From NCBI RefSeq assembly GCF_024170505.1, contig NZ_JALJYG010000003.1, positions 124,001-188,000 of the forward strand: a stretch of DNA of 64,000 nt, in the 5' to 3' direction. Positions 34,985 through 43,983 of this stretch are shown one piece after another. How positions within the stretch are numbered: the first letter of the stretch is position 1; each line of letters opens with the position of its first letter. The notes under the pieces were generated by a model. The model was not told the DNA's origin and searched no databases. It worked only from the letters and a program-made list of their open reading frames with translations. Position numbers and translations under genes: made by a program. Source of the DNA: Methanocalculus alkaliphilus. Lineage in GTDB: Archaea > Halobacteriota > Methanomicrobia > Methanomicrobiales > Methanocorpusculaceae.

Positions 34985-35706
34985 AGGACCGGGAGATCTT
35001 CTCTGCACTTCGGACGACTGCCCCCTGCTTCATCAGGCTGGACGGGCGATCATTTCGCAGTACAGCCCGGGCTTTGGCGCTCACCAAACCGTTTGATCTG
35101 AGGCTTGCAGAGGCAATGGAGGCGGTTGCATCGCTCCTTCTTGGAAGGAGCGGCCTCTCATTCCAGTTCGCCTATACCTTCTCCGATGAGATCAATCTCT
35201 TTCTCAGAACGCTTCCATTCGAGGGGCGTATCGAGAAGCTCGATTCGGTTGCCGCATCATATGCTGCAAGCGCGCTGACCCTGAGCCTCGGATTAGAAGA
35301 GCCGGTCGCATTTGATGCACGCATCATACCGGTATCTGATGATATTGCCGTTGAGTATCTCATCTGGAGACAGAAGGAGGCGTGGAGAAACCACAATAAT
35401 GCATACTGCCAGTGGGCACTCGGAGAAGAAGGGTACTCACCGGCAGAAGCCCAGGAGAGACTCCACAGGATGAACACACCGGCGATGCATGAGATGATGT
35501 ATTCGCGGGGGATAAACCTTGCAGAGACACCCGCATGGCAGAGGCGGGGGATCATCGTCTGCAGAAGAGAAGAAGAGTATCAGGGGTATAATCCGGTAAC
35601 CGGAGAAGAGACGGTGACAATACGATCACGGATCGTCCCGGACAGAAACCCCCCGGTCTTTCATACGGAAGAGGGGAGGGAGCTCCTCTCTTCACTCCTT
35701 ATCTGA
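34981..35706 (+). CDS. thg1: tRNA(His) guanylyltransferase (Thg1-like 3'-5' polymerase)
   Basis: A 241-residue enzyme of the Thg1/TLP family, which adds nucleotides in the 3'-5' direction to tRNA 5' ends. The palm metal ligands are in FIRLDGRSF (about 18-25) and FSDEINLFL (about 67-75). HNNAYCQWAL near 140 is the conserved segment contacting the nucleotide. Archaeal members often do template-dependent 5' repair as well as, or instead of, G-1 addition. It overlaps the PRC-barrel gene upstream and the convergent ileS gene by 15 bases. Confidence 0.94.
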   Translation: MKDREIFSALRTTAPCFIRLDGRSFRSTARALALTKPFDLRLAEAMEAVASLLLGRSGLSFQFAYTFSDEINLFLRTLPFEGRIEKLDSVAASYAASALTLSLGLEEPVAFDARIIPVSDDIAVEYLIWRQKEAWRNHNNAYCQWALGEEGYSPAEAQERLHRMNTPAMHEMMYSRGINLAETPAWQRRGIIVCRREEEYQGYNPVTGEETVTIRSRIVPDRNPPVFHTEEGRELLSSLLI

Positions 35707-38700
35707 GGGAATAAGGGCTATCCGAACGGGTATCCCTTCAATATCCCATTCTGTTGCGAGACCGCCGGATCCATGATCATCACCCTTCTCCCGGGTAAAG
35801 AGGAGAGATGATGCCCGGATCTCTCCGGCGATCCAGTCCCCGGACCCTTCAAGGAGCCCGAGAATACGCGGTTCTCCGATGAAGATCGTCGCCCTGATCG
35901 TCTCTTCAACGGCAAGATCCATCTGTTTGCGCATCTCCTGAACACGCCGGATCACCTCGCGTGCATATCCTTCCGCCTCGAGATCATCGGTGAGGGTGAC
36001 ATCGATGTAGATCGTCGCATCGGGCATCTGCGCTGAGAATACATTTTCCGGTAGCTTTTCACTGAAGGCAACGTGATCCGGTGTTATTGCAACCTCACGA
36101 TCCCCGATTGGGATCATTGCCGAACCACTTTTTTGTATCTGCGCACGAAGGGCGGTCCCGTCAGCCTCCTCAATGGCACGTTTCAGGAGCGGGCCCTCTT
36201 TCCCAAACTCCGGACCAATCTTCTTCATCTGCGGCTCAGCGGTCCAGAGGATCCGATCCCATGTTCCGGAGACGACGGTGATATCCCTGCAGTTGGCGCG
36301 TGCCTTGCAGAGGGTGAGGAGAGAGTCGATGGCCTCTTTCACCTGATCACTCTCTGTAACGATGATAACCTCCCCGACCGGCCAGCGGAGTTTCCTCTTT
36401 CCGGCCTGCCTCGCATTGGCAATCGCATCATCAAAGGACTGGACGACACGCATCGCCCCTTCGATGTCAGGATTGATGAGAGACGCATCAGGTGCCACCC
36501 AGTCGAGCATATGCACACTCTCCGGATCCCCGGCAAGCTTCAGGTTTCTGTACATCTTCTCGGCGAGGTGCGGGATGATGGGGGCGGCAACCCGGACAAG
36601 CGACCGCATCACATAGTACATCGTCTCATAGGCCTGCTGCTTGCTCTCAGACTCCTCTTCAAGCCACATCCTCTGCCGGACCAGCTGAACATACCAGCGG
36701 GAGAGATCATCGACGATGAAGGTCTGGAGACGGCGTGTTGCCCGGTGAATCTGGTACTCATCCATCGCCTCGCTGAATTCGGAGATGAGTGAGTTCATCC
36801 TGGAGATCAGCCAGCGATCCTCAACCGCACCCGAGGACGCAATCACAGCAATGGCAGAGGGATCATAGACCCCGTCTGCATCAGCCGCCGGTGAAAAGCC
36901 GTCGAGGCGCATATACGGAATCGGGAACCGGTAGACATTCCAGAGGATGTTCAATGCCCGGTGAACCGTCCGGACACCCTCCCAGTTGAACTTCAGATCA
37001 TCCCATGGAGCACTTGCAGAGAGGATATAGAACCGCAGAACATCGACACCGAATTTCCCGATGACCTCTTCGGGAGTGACGACGTTTCCGAAGCTCTTTG
37101 ACATCTTCTTCCCCTGTGCATCGAGGGCAAATCCGTGCATCAGGACCTTTTTGTATGCCGGCTGCCCAAACGCGATCTGAGAGAGGCAGAGTTGCGAATA
37201 GAACCATCCCCTGGTCTGATCCTGCCCTTCCGTGATGAAGTCGGCAGGCCATAGTTTCTCAAATGCCTCTTTCTCACCCGGATAGCTGAGTGTTGCCCAT
37301 GATGCCACTCCTGAATCGAACCAGACATCGAAGATATCCTCGACCCGCCGCATCGTTCCCCCGCAGGTACAGGGTATGGTGATCGCATCGACCATCGGGC
37401 GATGGGGGTCGGTGATGGCCATCCCTGAACGCTCCTCAAGTTCAGAGAATCTCCCGATGACCGTGTATTCATCACAGGAGGGGCAGACCCAGACCGGGAT
37501 CGGAATCCCCCAGTATCTCTGGCGGGAGATACACCAGTCACGCACCCCGTCAATCCAGTCATGGAACCGGGCACTCCCCGCCCAGTCAGGATACCAGGTC
37601 ACATCATCCCTGATAGAGGTGAGCATCTTCTCCTTCGCCTCGCTTGCCCTGATGAACCACTGTGAGGTGGCACGGAAGATGTTTGGAGCCTTGCACCGCC
37701 AGCAGTGGCCGTACCGGTGGGTCAGCTTCTTCTCGGCGATGAGGGCCGGGCCAAGGGCCCTGACAATATCCTTATTCGTCTGGGGCTCCTTGACCGGGCG
37801 GCCGGCAAATGCCCCCGCCTCTTCGGTAAATGACCCTGTCCCATCGACCGGGCAGACGATCGGAAGATTCTCCTTCATTCCGAGGACATAGTCATCCCAT
37901 CCATGGCCGGGAGCGATATGGACCATCCCGGAATGCTCCATCGCAACAAAATCGGCTGCGACAACGCGGTGGGGGATCGAGGCCTGCATCGGGACGGCAT
38001 CAAGGAGCGGAGAGTCATAGGCGGTTCCGACCAGGTCAGACCCCGTCTTTGTCCCGAGTATCTCGTAATCCTGGTATCTGCCTGCCTTCAGGATACCTTC
38101 GACAAGCTCCTCGGCAATCCAGAGAATATCGGATGCCCCGTCCCGTATGGCGCGGACCCGTGCATATACTGCCTCGGCAGAGACGGCGACGGCGACATTG
38201 GCCGGGAGTGTCCATGGTGTCGTCGTCCAGATGACGAGATACTCATCGGTGAGACCCTGTATCGGGAACTTCACATAGATCGACGGATCGGTCTCGTCCC
38301 AGTACTCAACCTCCGCATCGGCGATGGCAGTCTCGCATCGTGGGCACCAGTTGACGACACGGTACCCACGCTCAAGCATCCCTTCTTCACTGACACGCTT
38401 GAGCGTAAACCAGGCAGCCTCAATATAGTCATCCGAGATGGTCTGATACGGGTTCTCAAAGTCAAGCCAGACCCCGAGATCTGAGAACTGCCGGCTCATG
38501 ATCTCTTTATGCGTGACGGCGAAGTCCCTGCATTTTTCAACGAATTTCCCGATCCCGAAGGTCTCAATATCTTTTTTGGATTCAAAACCAAGCTCGTTCT
38601 CGACACGCACCTCAATCGGGAGGCCATGCATATCATACCCTGCGCGGTCGATGACATCGAGGCCATGCATCCGGTGGTACCGCAGGATGGCATCCTTGAG

Positions 38701-38886
38701 GATCTTGTTCCAAGCGGTTCCGAGATGAATGTACCCTGTGGTATAGGGAGGACCATCAACAAAGAAGAATGGGCGTCCGTTTTTCCTCAGTTCCTTTACT
38801 TTTTTGTAGGTATCCTCAGCACTCCAGAATGCCCGTGCCTCCTCCTCAACCCCATGCGGGGTATAGCTGCCTGTGACGTCTTCCAC
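35692..38886 (-). CDS. ileS: isoleucyl-tRNA synthetase
   Basis: A 1064-residue class I synthetase charging tRNA-Ile. The HIGH-type motif is HLGT at 54-57 (PPYTTGYIHLGTAWNK). KMSKS is in GKKMSKSFGN near residue 600. The CP1 editing domain lies between, with TTPWTLPANVAVAV. The anticodon-binding and archaeal-type C-terminal domains complete the length. It starts with GTG 38886, with GAGGGATC a few bases ahead. It lies 69 bases downstream of the P-type ATPase stop. Its 3' end overlaps thg1 by 15 bases on the opposite strand. Confidence 0.97.
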   Translation of the reverse strand: MEDVTGSYTPHGVEEEARAFWSAEDTYKKVKELRKNGRPFFFVDGPPYTTGYIHLGTAWNKILKDAILRYHRMHGLDVIDRAGYDMHGLPIEVRVENELGFESKKDIETFGIGKFVEKCRDFAVTHKEIMSRQFSDLGVWLDFENPYQTISDDYIEAAWFTLKRVSEEGMLERGYRVVNWCPRCETAIADAEVEYWDETDPSIYVKFPIQGLTDEYLVIWTTTPWTLPANVAVAVSAEAVYARVRAIRDGASDILWIAEELVEGILKAGRYQDYEILGTKTGSDLVGTAYDSPLLDAVPMQASIPHRVVAADFVAMEHSGMVHIAPGHGWDDYVLGMKENLPIVCPVDGTGSFTEEAGAFAGRPVKEPQTNKDIVRALGPALIAEKKLTHRYGHCWRCKAPNIFRATSQWFIRASEAKEKMLTSIRDDVTWYPDWAGSARFHDWIDGVRDWCISRQRYWGIPIPVWVCPSCDEYTVIGRFSELEERSGMAITDPHRPMVDAITIPCTCGGTMRRVEDIFDVWFDSGVASWATLSYPGEKEAFEKLWPADFITEGQDQTRGWFYSQLCLSQIAFGQPAYKKVLMHGFALDAQGKKMSKSFGNVVTPEEVIGKFGVDVLRFYILSASAPWDDLKFNWEGVRTVHRALNILWNVYRFPIPYMRLDGFSPAADADGVYDPSAIAVIASSGAVEDRWLISRMNSLISEFSEAMDEYQIHRATRRLQTFIVDDLSRWYVQLVRQRMWLEEESESKQQAYETMYYVMRSLVRVAAPIIPHLAEKMYRNLKLAGDPESVHMLDWVAPDASLINPDIEGAMRVVQSFDDAIANARQAGKRKLRWPVGEVIIVTESDQVKEAIDSLLTLCKARANCRDITVVSGTWDRILWTAEPQMKKIGPEFGKEGPLLKRAIEEADGTALRAQIQKSGSAMIPIGDREVAITPDHVAFSEKLPENVFSAQMPDATIYIDVTLTDDLEAEGYAREVIRRVQEMRKQMDLAVEETIRATIFIGEPRILGLLEGSGDWIAGEIRASSLLFTREKGDDHGSGGLATEWDIEGIPVRIALIPSDKE

Positions 38887-38955
38887 CTGGATCCCTCGAT
38901 CTGCTCTGTTCTCGTATACGTTGGGTGGAGGCAGACAAAGGGTTTTCCACAGTCA

Positions 38956-41685
38956 TCAGGAGGGGGCAAGGTGATCACCCTCCGCCGTCCCCCTCCTGTT
39001 TATGATGAATTTGTAGATCTCCATTACCAGCAGAACGCTGGAGGAGAGGAGGATCACCATCACCCATTCCCAGGCAGAGACGGGGGCGATGCCGAGGACA
39101 TCCTGGAAGAAGGGGGTGTACATGGCGGCGATATGGATCACCTGGGCGGCGACGATCCCACCGAAGAGATAGAGGTTCGTCCATATCGGGATCCGGAAGA
39201 ATGACCGGTACTCCGATCTGCAGTTCAGGACATGGAAGTTCTCAAGCATCACCATCAGGAGGACGATGAGGTTGCGCGCCTCGCTCTCGGAGTACCCGGC
39301 ACCCAGGAGCCAGTACCAGCTCGCAAGGGCAACACCCCCCATCGTGAGGCCTGCAACGACGATCTGGCGCATCATCACATCATTGAAGACCGGTTCGTCG
39401 GGACTGCGCGGAGGCCGCTGCATCGCACCAGCTTCACCGGGCTCAAACGCAAGAGTCACTCCTTTGATCCCGTTTGTCACAAGGTTCAGCCAGAGGAGCT
39501 GGACAGCGAGGAGGGGGAGGGGGAGGCCGATTGCAAGGGCCGCGATGAAGAGGGCAACCTCGGCAAATCCGGTTGAGACGAGGAGGTAGGTCACTTTCCT
39601 GACATTGTCATAGGCATACCGCCCCTCCTCGATTCCGGCGACGATCGAAGAGAAGGAGTCGTCTGTGATGATCATCGAGGCGGTATCCTTGGCAACATCG
39701 GTACCCGATCCCATTGCAACCCCGATATTCGCGGACCGCAGGGCAGGTGCATCATTGACGCCATCACCGGTGACAGCAACAAAATCTCCACCTGCCTTCA
39801 GGGCATTGACGATATGGAGCTTCTGTTCAGGGCTCACCCGTGCAAAGACATGCCGGTTCTGCACCATTGAGAGGAAAGCAGGGCTGTCAGGAGAGCCGAC
39901 CGCTGCAAGATCGCTGCCGGTGATGAGATCCCCTTCATCATCAGCAATGGCAAGCTGCCGTGCAATCGCAAGGGCGGTCTTTGGATGATCACCGGTGATC
40001 ATCACAACATCGACACCAGCCTCCCTGCACTCACGGACGGATGCATAGACATCATGTCTGATGGGATCGATGAAACCGACGAGACCGTAGAGTTCAAGGA
40101 GCGGGGGCGGGCCTCCCTTCACCTCTTCGGGATCAGAGAGCCCCCCGGCTACCGCAAGAACACGGTATCCCCTCCCGGTCAGAGAGTCCATCTGTGCCTC
40201 TATCGCCTCTGTATCGATGGGCAGACTCCCTTCAGCGGTGAGCATCGTCCTGCAGCCAGGGAGGATGACCTCAAGTGCCCCTTTGACGGCAACCCTCCGT
40301 TCATCACCTTCCTGATACCAGACAGAGGTGAACCTGTTCTCTGATGAGAACGGGATCTCTGCAAGTACTGCGATATCATCACGGATTCCGGCCGGATCAA
40401 GGCCTGCCTTGAACCCAAGGGCCAGGAGGGCGATATCCATCGCATCTCCATGTGAGAGCCATCCCTCACCATCACGCTCCCTGAGATCTCCTTCATTTGC
40501 GATGATGGAAGCCTTGGCGAGCGTGAGGAGGGGGTTGGCAGAGGATGCACCGACATCCCCCGGATACGTGATCTCTCCTTCTCCGGTGTATCCCTCACCT
40601 GATACCGTACATTCGGTGCCGTCAGGAAGGATGACGACCTGGGCGGTCTGCTGATTGACCGTCAGTGTTCCGGTCTTGTCACTGGCGATGACTGTGCAGC
40701 TTCCAAGGCTCTCAACCGCCGATAACTGCCGGACGATCACATGCCGCTCAGCCATTCGTCCTGTTGCGATGGCAAGGGCGACGGTCAGGGCAACAGGCAG
40801 GCCTTCCGGTATCGCGGCAACTGCAAGGGCGATTGCCAGGAAGAAGACCTCACGGGGAGGTTCGCCCTGCGAGAGGACAATAACCGCGATGATGGCCGAT
40901 GCAAAGAGGACGGCGATGCTGATCTTCTGTGCAAACGCCTCCATCCGGATGAGGAGGGGGGGTTTCCCCATCGCCGAGCTGCTGACGGAGGCCGCAATCT
41001 TTCCGATCTCGGTCCGTATACCGGTTCCCGTAACGATACCGGTGCCCCGCCCGGATACGACGGTTGTTCCGGCATACGCCATATTGTGACGGTCGGCGAC
41101 TGCTGTATCCTCAGGTAACGTTACCGTCCTCTTCTTCGTCGGCTCGGACTCTCCTGTCAGGAGGGATTCATCGATGGCAAGGGAAGAGGCGGAGATGATC
41201 CGAAGATCAGCAGGAACCCTGCTCCCGGACTCGAGGATGACGAGATCACCGGGAACCAGATCCTCGGCAGAGATCTTCTCTTCATCCCCATCACGCCTGA
41301 CCCGGGCATAAATCCTGAGCATCTGCACAAGGGCGGCGGCACTCTTCTCTGCCTTCCACTCCTGGATGGACCCGATACCTGCATTCAAAAAGATGACGGC
41401 GAAGATGAAGATCGCATCAGTCCAGTCTTCAAATGCTATCGAGAGGACACCAGCGGCGATGAGAACATAAATGAGAGGGCTTGCAAACTGCCTGAAGAAG
41501 ATACGAATTTTTGAGGTTGGTTTCCTCTCAGGGAGGCTGTTTTTGCCATACTCTTCCGATCGTCGCGCCGCTTCCAGTGCGGTGAGGCCGTCATCATCCG
41601 TCTCAAGCCGATCCCGGACCTCCCGGATCCCAAGCGTATGCCATACACCATCAGGTTGATCCTCAGGAACCGGCTTTGAGGGCAT
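38956..41685 (-). CDS. P2-type cation-transporting ATPase
   Basis: A 909-residue P-type ATPase. The N-terminal cation-ATPase domain includes LTALEAARRSEEYGKNSLP. The actuator loop is LLTGESEPT, the transmembrane signature PEGLPV near 294, the phosphorylated Asp in SDKTGTLT (D336), and the hinge VAVTGDGVNDAPAL. This is the P2A/PMR1-like layout, about ten membrane helices. The ion is uncertain: in helix 6, where SERCA has NLVTDG, this protein has NLVTNGIKG. Start: ATG 41685 rather than an in-frame TTG at 41727 that overlaps the upstream gene's stop; neither has a strong ribosome site. Confidence 0.92.
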   Translation of the reverse strand: MPSKPVPEDQPDGVWHTLGIREVRDRLETDDDGLTALEAARRSEEYGKNSLPERKPTSKIRIFFRQFASPLIYVLIAAGVLSIAFEDWTDAIFIFAVIFLNAGIGSIQEWKAEKSAAALVQMLRIYARVRRDGDEEKISAEDLVPGDLVILESGSRVPADLRIISASSLAIDESLLTGESEPTKKRTVTLPEDTAVADRHNMAYAGTTVVSGRGTGIVTGTGIRTEIGKIAASVSSSAMGKPPLLIRMEAFAQKISIAVLFASAIIAVIVLSQGEPPREVFFLAIALAVAAIPEGLPVALTVALAIATGRMAERHVIVRQLSAVESLGSCTVIASDKTGTLTVNQQTAQVVILPDGTECTVSGEGYTGEGEITYPGDVGASSANPLLTLAKASIIANEGDLRERDGEGWLSHGDAMDIALLALGFKAGLDPAGIRDDIAVLAEIPFSSENRFTSVWYQEGDERRVAVKGALEVILPGCRTMLTAEGSLPIDTEAIEAQMDSLTGRGYRVLAVAGGLSDPEEVKGGPPPLLELYGLVGFIDPIRHDVYASVRECREAGVDVVMITGDHPKTALAIARQLAIADDEGDLITGSDLAAVGSPDSPAFLSMVQNRHVFARVSPEQKLHIVNALKAGGDFVAVTGDGVNDAPALRSANIGVAMGSGTDVAKDTASMIITDDSFSSIVAGIEEGRYAYDNVRKVTYLLVSTGFAEVALFIAALAIGLPLPLLAVQLLWLNLVTNGIKGVTLAFEPGEAGAMQRPPRSPDEPVFNDVMMRQIVVAGLTMGGVALASWYWLLGAGYSESEARNLIVLLMVMLENFHVLNCRSEYRSFFRIPIWTNLYLFGGIVAAQVIHIAAMYTPFFQDVLGIAPVSAWEWVMVILLSSSVLLVMEIYKFIINRRGTAEGDHLAPS

Positions 41686-41723
41686 ACTACACAATATGCC
41701 TTCTTCGGATATTCGTTTTATCC

Positions 41724-43373
41724 TCAATCAAAGGCGATCAGATCATCGATCAGAGTACCCCCGGTCACCTTCATCCAGGCGGCGATATCCTGGAACGGGC
41801 GCCGCACCAGGATCGATGCCACGGTCTTCTTCCCGATGCCGGGGAGTGCCTTCAATGCAGATGCCGGGAGCGTGTTGATCATAATTGGGACGGGCAGGGC
41901 GGTGAGTGATCGGCTTCCATATCCGACAATAGCGGCATCAAGGTGGTCGCCCTCCTGAAGCGGCAGTGGAATCCCGGCAAGGATCGGGTAGGTCCCCATC
42001 TGGCGTCCAAACGAGACCTGGCCGGCAACCTCGATTCCCACCCCCCGCAGTATCGTCCCGATGGGAAATACCCGTTCGAGCATAACGGGATCGAAGCTTC
42101 TCCGGGTCCAGTCCTTGAAGGAGCGGAAGAGTGAATGGTGTTGATCAAGCGTGTTCTCCTCATATGCACGTGTCCCTTCAAACGGCATCAGCTGCCGGAT
42201 ATTTACACGCCGGACGAGGAGTCCGGAGGAGAGGAGACCTTCAAGGAAGGCACGGTTGCGCTCGTAGGTCTCTTCGGTCTCGCCAGCAAGCCCGCAGACG
42301 AAGTTCAGTCCGGGAAGGAGATGCGGGACCCCGTCTGCATCGCGGCTGCCCCCCACCTCGTTGACGATCCGGATCGCATCCATCACCTCATCCGGCATTG
42401 CCTTGAGATTATTTGCAGAGATGACGGCTGGATCAGCAGTCTCCATCCCGAATGCGGCGATATCCCCCGGGGTATGGCCTTCGACGATAGCGGCAAGCGC
42501 CGCACGCGACGCATCCTCATGATGAACGATTGTTCCCGGATTGACATTATCGATATGAAGGGTTCGGAGATCCGGCGCAGCCCTGCGGATGGCAGTGAAG
42601 AGCGATCGGATCTTCTCCGGATCCGGGACCGGGAATTCTCCTCCCCCTGTTCCATAGGCGAGGAGATCCGGCTGGCGGCCAAGGCGGAAATGGCGGGCAC
42701 CGGCGGCATACAGCGCAGAGACCTCCTCTTCAATCATCGGTACCGGACGGTACCTGGGTTGCCCATAGAACGGCTCTGTGCAGAAGGAGCAGCCCCCGGT
42801 CCCTGAGCGGGAGCATCCTTTTGCGGTCTCAAGCTCGATGACGATATTCGGATAGAGCGGGTGATCCCTGATGATCTCCGCACCGAGGATGCTCCAGATC
42901 CTGCTCTCATCGTACACCTCGTCACCAGCGGGATCCGAGCCTTCGAGGAACCGCTGAAGTGCGGTAGCTGGATCACCGATAAGGAGCGCCCGGTACCCGG
43001 CCATCAGCTCCTTCACCGCCCGTGTACCCCCGCCTGAGGAGATCCCATGGACAACCGGGCCACCCAGCAACGCATCACTCCCCTCAAAGAGCGATCCGAT
43101 CTGGTGAAGCTCATTTGCGGTTGCAGGAGTTCCTGCAAGATACTTCCCAGGCACCGTCTGGCCGGCGATCACAACGACAAGCGGGATACTTCGAAGGCTC
43201 TGCACCTCCTGCGGTGCGGAACGGATCTCATCGATCGTTCTGTACTGCACCCGGTACCCTGCCTGATACAGAACACCGGCGACCGTCCGGATGTAGGGGG
43301 AGATGTACGGGGGCACCCCGAGACACGCGGGCTCATCGACATACCCGTCGATGATCAGTGCTTCAGAGGTCAT
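41724..43373 (-). CDS. radical SAM protein with C-terminal helix-hairpin-helix
   Basis: A 549-residue protein matching the archaeal group COG1031 in layout. Residues 1-180 are B12-binding-like (GYVDEPACLGVPPYISPYIRT). The cluster motif is CSRSGTGGCSFC, that is C-x7-C-x2-C instead of the canonical C-x3-C-x2-C. The SAM barrel continues with FGMETADPAVISANN and NFVCGLAGETEETYERNR. The C-terminal HhH, LKALPGIGKKTVASILV, suggests nucleic-acid binding. Reaction unknown; a tRNA or DNA modification is a fair guess. It overlaps mptE by 11 bases. Confidence 0.88.
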   Translation of the reverse strand: MTSEALIIDGYVDEPACLGVPPYISPYIRTVAGVLYQAGYRVQYRTIDEIRSAPQEVQSLRSIPLVVVIAGQTVPGKYLAGTPATANELHQIGSLFEGSDALLGGPVVHGISSGGGTRAVKELMAGYRALLIGDPATALQRFLEGSDPAGDEVYDESRIWSILGAEIIRDHPLYPNIVIELETAKGCSRSGTGGCSFCTEPFYGQPRYRPVPMIEEEVSALYAAGARHFRLGRQPDLLAYGTGGGEFPVPDPEKIRSLFTAIRRAAPDLRTLHIDNVNPGTIVHHEDASRAALAAIVEGHTPGDIAAFGMETADPAVISANNLKAMPDEVMDAIRIVNEVGGSRDADGVPHLLPGLNFVCGLAGETEETYERNRAFLEGLLSSGLLVRRVNIRQLMPFEGTRAYEENTLDQHHSLFRSFKDWTRRSFDPVMLERVFPIGTILRGVGIEVAGQVSFGRQMGTYPILAGIPLPLQEGDHLDAAIVGYGSRSLTALPVPIMINTLPASALKALPGIGKKTVASILVRRPFQDIAAWMKVTGGTLIDDLIAFD

Positions 43374-43983
43374 AGCCGATCATCCCAAGCAGCTTCCGTG
43401 CCCAGAGAAGTTTTCCCCGCTTCATCGGATCGACAGAGGTGTCCGAGAGATCGAAGCCGAGGATTGTGATCGTCGCTGCTCCCAGTTCATCTGCGGCAAA
43501 TACGGCACGGTCACCATCGGTGAAGCCGCCAAAGTTATGGATTCCCGGAAGCGGCCGGCTCTGCGTGGTACCGACAAGAGGCCCCGTCAGGCGTGGGACC
43601 CAGCGGGAGAGGAGTTTTGTATTGTCGCCATGGGCATGGACAACGATAAGGGTCCCCTCCTCATTCATCGTGATGAAGGGATCATCGGCACCATCGAGAT
43701 CGGTGAAGATGATGTCAGGGATAATCCCCGCATCATAGAGGACGAGGGCTGCAGCATCTGCGGCGATGACAACACCATCAATCTCACGAAGCTGCTCCCT
43801 GAGGATCTCTGCGTTTCCACAGACTGTCACGGCATTGCCTGAGATCCGATCCCTGAGAAGCGCAAGATCATCACGATCAAGCAGATCGTTGAGGAGGAGG
43901 GCTGCCTCTTCATCATCGGCCCGGTCGAAGCCGAAGTAATCGAGGATCTCACGATAATGAGGTTCGAACTCCTCAAATCTCAT
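43363..43983 (-). CDS. mptE: 6-hydroxymethylpterin diphosphokinase, MptE-like (DUF115)
   Basis: A 206-residue enzyme that phosphorylates 7,8-dihydro-6-hydroxymethylpterin in archaeal (methanopterin) biosynthesis. Family features are AVTVCGNAEILREQL, GVVIAADAAALVLYDAGIIPDIIFTDLDG, and HAHGDN(T)KLL, then the end LGFDLSD...KRGKLLWARKLLG. Start ATG 43983 is chosen because GGGGAT precedes it; it is 11 bases inside the end of the DHH gene. Its presence supports a methanogen or related archaeon. Confidence 0.92.
   Translation of the reverse strand: MRFEEFEPHYREILDYFGFDRADDEEAALLLNDLLDRDDLALLRDRISGNAVTVCGNAEILREQLREIDGVVIAADAAALVLYDAGIIPDIIFTDLDGADDPFITMNEEGTLIVVHAHGDNTKLLSRWVPRLTGPLVGTTQSRPLPGIHNFGGFTDGDRAVFAADELGAATITILGFDLSDTSVDPMKRGKLLWARKLLGMIGYDL

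Noticed and set aside
41686-41727. TTG-start extension of the P-type ATPase
   Set aside because: It would overlap the radical SAM stop and has no better ribosome site than ATG 41685.
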